Translations under genes and position numbers: made by a program | DNA from: Sulfurimicrobium lacus | GTDB taxonomy: Bacteria; Pseudomonadota; Gammaproteobacteria; Burkholderiales; Sulfuricellaceae | NCBI RefSeq assembly: GCF_011764585.1 | Contig: NZ_AP022853.1 | Span: forward strand, 2,525,501 to 2,589,500 | DNA length: 64,000 nucleotides | Direction: 5' to 3' | In this document: positions 60,971-64,000 of the stretch, one piece after another | Layout: each line of letters opens with the position of its first letter | Position numbering within the stretch: position 1 is the first letter of the stretch | The notes under the pieces: model-generated | Database searches by the model: none | Seen by the model: the letters and a program-made list of their open reading frames with translations, nothing else | Told to the model about the DNA's origin: nothing

Positions 60971-61516
60971 TCACTCCACCATCAGCCCGTCGGCGTGAAA
61001 GGAACCGATGACTACATTGACGCGATCTCCAGGCTTGACCAGACTGCCCTTGTTGGAAAACACCATCCAGTACTCCTTGCCCGCTTCACCGCTACCGGTC
61101 TGACGCAACTGGCCAATCTTGTCCATGACCGGAATATGCAGCACCGCGCGGCTGCGCTGGCCATACAGCAACGGTGTTGCGAGCTTGTCACCGAGTGCCT
61201 TGGAACGCGCGGGGTCGGTAACGCGGTAGCTGAAGCGGATCAGGTTGCCCGATGCGGTCTGGCGCACCAACATGTTGTCGACGCCCCAAAGCGCCTGGTA
61301 GTAGCCCATGGCGCTGTCCGGCACACCCGGGCGATAGGGAGAGGCCTTGTGCCGCGCGATGGGGGCTGGAGTCTTTGTCGCCGCTGCATTCCCCTGCTCT
61401 TGAACCGATTGGGCCAGACTTGGCAAGGCGAAAAAACCACCTATGAGAACCCCTGCGAGCAATTTAATGCCGAATTCTGAACTTCTGAACATTGGTTTGA
61501 TATCCTGCATTGCCAT
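60971..61516 (-). CDS. Exported protein of unknown function
   Basis: 181 aa from ATG 61516, with GGAGA 5 nt upstream; ATG 61528 is an alternative. It has a signal-like helix (LLAGVLIGGFFALPSLAQS). The mature part contains GYYQALWGVDNMLVRQTASG, IRFSYRVTDPARSKAL, YGQRSRAVLHIPVMDKIGQL and EYWMVFSNKGSLVKPGDRV. The pattern suggests a compact beta protein. I recognise no family name. Its place between a surface beta-helix protein and LolA-like proteins suggests an envelope role. Confidence 0.7.
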   Translation of the reverse strand: MAMQDIKPMFRSSEFGIKLLAGVLIGGFFALPSLAQSVQEQGNAAATKTPAPIARHKASPYRPGVPDSAMGYYQALWGVDNMLVRQTASGNLIRFSYRVTDPARSKALGDKLATPLLYGQRSRAVLHIPVMDKIGQLRQTGSGEAGKEYWMVFSNKGSLVKPGDRVNVVIGSFHADGLMVE

Positions 61517-61626
61517 GTAATTCTCCATTTAGACTGGTGCTTGACCAGGCTGCGGGCGCCCTGACAGGTCGCCCGCAGATTTGCCGATTTGGCACTGCTC
61601 AAGTGGCGTTGCCGCCCCGGTATCAG

Positions 61627-64000
61627 TTAGCGTAATTCAACAGCCCCGATATCGTATCCACCACGTTGCGGCCGCGGGGTACCGAAGAAGTCGTGGTTCG
61701 GTGCACCGGTTGCGGTTGCAGTATTGATCGCCGGCGAACCAGACCCGATCGAGTAGTTCGCAAGCGGTGCCTGCGGCGTGCCAGCGGCTGCAATGGCGGC
61801 ATTGATCAAGGACAGCGGACCGTAACCCAGGTTGATCCAGTTGTTGCCTTCGTCGACCGTCGCAGCCACTGTCAACTGGTTCAGCGCAAATACCACGGGC
61901 AGCCCGGTGAATTCCGAGCGTCCGGCCGGCGCGTTGTAGCCCTTGCATCTTGGTTGGTCTACTGCAGCAACTCCGGTGCAATTTTCCGGCGGAATGCGTG
62001 CGCCATTGCAGTACTGGCTCACCACCAACGGGTCGCCGCCGAGGTTGTTGTTACCCGTGTAGGCACCGCTCGACAGGATCGAGTAACGCGGCACAAGCCT
62101 GGCATCTGTGCTGCCGTTGCCAAGGAGCTGGTTGCCTCCTGCGGGACTTGTGTCACCGCGCACACCGATGTCCCAGTAGTTAACAGGGCCACCACTGCCA
62201 GGCGCGCCGACATCGGTACCCTGCGTAGCGCATGCACCAGTCGCTGTTTGATTCAAGGCGGGCACCAGGGTGACCACAGACTGCTGCGCCTGTTGACCAG
62301 TGCCCAGCGCACCCACCTCGACGTGGAACGCGCGGTTGTGCCACAACACGTTGTTGTCCAGCAGCGGGAGGGATACCTGACGGCACGCGCCATTGGCCAG
62401 CGTGCTATAGCCAAAGCCCGTTGGGCAGACCACGTTCGCCGGCAAGGCGGCTGTCATGTTCGGCGTGTTCTGCATCGTCACCACACCGGCAGCCTGATTG
62501 GTCGAGGTCTTGACAGGATTGGTGCAGCTCGGATCCTGCGGCTGTGTCGGGTCGCTGACCGGGTTGCAACCCGGTGGTGGCACGGACGCCAGGGGCGCGC
62601 CAAGGGTGTTGAACAGCACCCCCGCCGAAGCCGTGGTGTCGTTGTTGATCACCGTGTTGTTGATGAATTTGACCCTGAACGCGTCCTGCATCGACACGCC
62701 GCCGCCGTCCCATCCAGCCACGTTGTTGGCGATGATGTTGTTGCTCACGGTGACATCGTTCCATCCCGGACTACGTTGGGCTTGAGGCCCGACCGCAACC
62801 CGGTTCGGACGGGTGGGGAAGGCAACCACATCCTGGCCATTGACCATTTGCAGACGCAGGCCGCCACCAGTACCGCTCTCCGCACTGTTGCCGAGGATCA
62901 GGTTGGCGTCGATCAACAGGTTGCGGCCGGTGCCTTCGGGCAGCCCCGGTGCGCAATCCAGGTCTTGCAGCGCGCCGCACTCAAGGCCAGCGTTGGGGCC
63001 ACTCGCGATAATCCGATCCGGCGACGCCCCCATGACTCCGATGCCGCCGCCATTGGTCGGTATGGTCGGGCTCTGGGTCTGGTTGAAGAGGATCCAGTTG
63101 CGCGCCATGGTGCCGTCGTTGCTGAAGCCGGAGTGCGAAACACCGCCGGAGTCGCCCGTGCTCAGGTTACCGCACACCCAGTTGTTATTGAACATGTAGC
63201 CGTCGGCACCGGGGCTGAACGTGACGCCACCAGCCGCCGAAGGCGTGCCCGAATACAGGGCGTCACCAGTCGATGCGTTGGCGGTGACCGCGTTGTGGTG
63301 CACGTGCACGTTGCGGTTGAAGCCATAGCCGAGCTGGGTACCGATCGGCGTGTTACCCGGAACCGGGAACGGCAGGGCCACGAAATCGGGATCGTTCGCA
63401 GCGAGCACGATGAACGGGTCGGGGAACTCGCCGGTACCGATGGTGATGCCGCCCGTCAGCGTGCCGTGGTTGCCATGAACCCGGGTGTTGGACACTTCCA
63501 GGTTATGGGTCCAGGCATGCGCGAAGACCGCACCGCCACCCTGCGAGCTGTTGATCACGCTGATACCATCGATACGCGACGGGTTGCACAGGAAATTGGT
63601 GCTTTGGTACTCGCGCCAGAACGCTGTGCCGCTGGCCGGGTTGGCGCAGTCCGCATTGGCATTCAGGTACCTGTAGTCCGCCGGGAATCCGCCTGCTGTC
63701 GCAGCGCCGAATTGATCGGCTACGGAGGTGCCTGGCGACATCCACACGCCTTTACCGAGGACCGTGACGCCCGCACCTTCATAGGCACCCATCAGCGTGG
63801 GTTCCTGCAGCATCTGCGCAAGGTTGCCGTTGCCGAGGACGTCCCAGCCGAGGATGGCCTCGAAGTCGATGCGGTCGACGTGCTGACGCATCGAGTTGGG
63901 ACAGGTGTAGCCCAAGCCGGTCGGATCGTAGGGGTTGCTCGTGGTGATGGGTTGGCCGTTCAGCGACAGGCCGAACAGGCAATTCAGTTGCCGACGCCAG
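61627..64000 (-). CDS. Large right-handed beta-helix protein, C-terminal part
   Basis: At least 790 residues; the frame is still open at the right edge, so the N-terminus is missing. The sequence is rich in Asn, Gly and Thr with repeated turns such as NNIIANNVAGWDGGGVSM and INNTVINNDTTASAGV, typical of parallel beta-helices. It ends FGTPRPQRGGYDIGAVELR, the ending of the choice-of-anchor Q class. Several cysteines (for example CPTGFG, CNPVSDP) suggest an oxidising, extracellular location. It is the first gene seen of the minus-strand exported cluster, 110 bp before the unknown exported protein. Ligand or partner unknown. Confidence 0.8.
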   Translation of the reverse strand, partial: WRRQLNCLFGLSLNGQPITTSNPYDPTGLGYTCPNSMRQHVDRIDFEAILGWDVLGNGNLAQMLQEPTLMGAYEGAGVTVLGKGVWMSPGTSVADQFGAATAGGFPADYRYLNANADCANPASGTAFWREYQSTNFLCNPSRIDGISVINSSQGGGAVFAHAWTHNLEVSNTRVHGNHGTLTGGITIGTGEFPDPFIVLAANDPDFVALPFPVPGNTPIGTQLGYGFNRNVHVHHNAVTANASTGDALYSGTPSAAGGVTFSPGADGYMFNNNWVCGNLSTGDSGGVSHSGFSNDGTMARNWILFNQTQSPTIPTNGGGIGVMGASPDRIIASGPNAGLECGALQDLDCAPGLPEGTGRNLLIDANLILGNSAESGTGGGLRLQMVNGQDVVAFPTRPNRVAVGPQAQRSPGWNDVTVSNNIIANNVAGWDGGGVSMQDAFRVKFINNTVINNDTTASAGVLFNTLGAPLASVPPPGCNPVSDPTQPQDPSCTNPVKTSTNQAAGVVTMQNTPNMTAALPANVVCPTGFGYSTLANGACRQVSLPLLDNNVLWHNRAFHVEVGALGTGQQAQQSVVTLVPALNQTATGACATQGTDVGAPGSGGPVNYWDIGVRGDTSPAGGNQLLGNGSTDARLVPRYSILSSGAYTGNNNLGGDPLVVSQYCNGARIPPENCTGVAAVDQPRCKGYNAPAGRSEFTGLPVVFALNQLTVAATVDEGNNWINLGYGPLSLINAAIAAAGTPQAPLANYSIGSGSPAINTATATGAPNHDFFGTPRPQRGGYDIGAVELR

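Overview
The window is about 64 kb of GC-rich, tightly packed DNA. It looks like a free-living, motile betaproteobacterium, probably of the Nitrosomonadales (Gallionella/Sulfuricella-type). The signs are a cheY-cheA-cheW-mcp-cheR-cheD-cheB cluster with cheD, the surE-pcm-nlpD block, a PEP-CTERM protein (so exosortase elsewhere), several NarL-type two-component pairs, periplasmic c-type cytochrome functions, and dispersed heptamer repeats. The taxon is an inference from gene content. I saw no rRNA, tRNA, CRISPR array, prophage or intact insertion sequence.

Layout. (1) 1-4.3 kb: the end of a Mth938-like protein, two heptanucleotide arrays, the nucleotidase YrfG and a 1102-aa hybrid histidine kinase. 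(2) 4.7-17 kb: a chemotaxis region with three receptors (a small two-TM MCP, a poly-HAMP MCP and an Aer-like PAS MCP), CheY, CheA, CheW, CheR, CheD and CheB, but no CheZ. (3) 17-21.6 kb: a STAS protein and a REC-PP2C-HATPase switch protein resembling HsbA/HsbR and CrsA/CrsR, then a NarX/NarL-type pair. (4) 21.8-24 kb: a degenerate EAL protein and an EAL-HDOD protein. (5) 24-26.4 kb: surE-pcm-nlpD without the usual downstream rpoS. (6) 26.5-29.3 kb: pyruvate phosphate dikinase. (7) 29.3-34 kb: two minus-strand operons, hpt-MTI phosphorylase-def and an HDAC-like deacetylase-archease-rtcB operon. (8) 34-39.5 kb: a Pat-like acyl-CoA synthetase/GNAT protein, an HDOD protein, mtnA and a FucA-like aldolase. 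(9) 39.6-48.6 kb: two VOC proteins, a low-molecular-weight phosphatase, sensor kinases with a NarL-type regulator, a small unknown protein and a pseudo-receiver. (10) 48.6-55.9 kb: an ABC transporter with an AttH/CrtC-like secreted partner, a complete PAS-GGDEF-EAL enzyme and a PEP-CTERM protein. (11) 56-64 kb: a minus-strand run of exported proteins (CusF-like, a 37-aa membrane peptide, SCO, a cytochrome c/binding-protein fusion, two LolA-like paralogues, an unknown secreted protein and a large beta-helix protein cut by the window end).

How the parts fit. MTI phosphorylase, Hpt, MtnA and the FucA-like aldolase would together turn methylthioinosine into IMP, DHAP and methylthioacetaldehyde, which is the oxygen-independent DHAP shunt. 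The Pat-like protein and the HDAC-like protein are divergent across a perfect 16-bp palindrome, AGTCTTATATAAGACT. A one-mismatch copy lies just before ppdK, suggesting one regulator for acyl-CoA/pyruvate metabolism and protein acylation. The partner-switch genes sit directly behind the che genes, linking motility to an anti-sigma target that is not in the window.

The least explained items are: inverted arrays of heptamers at four gene boundaries, one of which forms a hairpin between archease and rtcB; 140 bp of identical DNA shared by two MCP genes; and the exported redox/beta-helix cluster at the right end.
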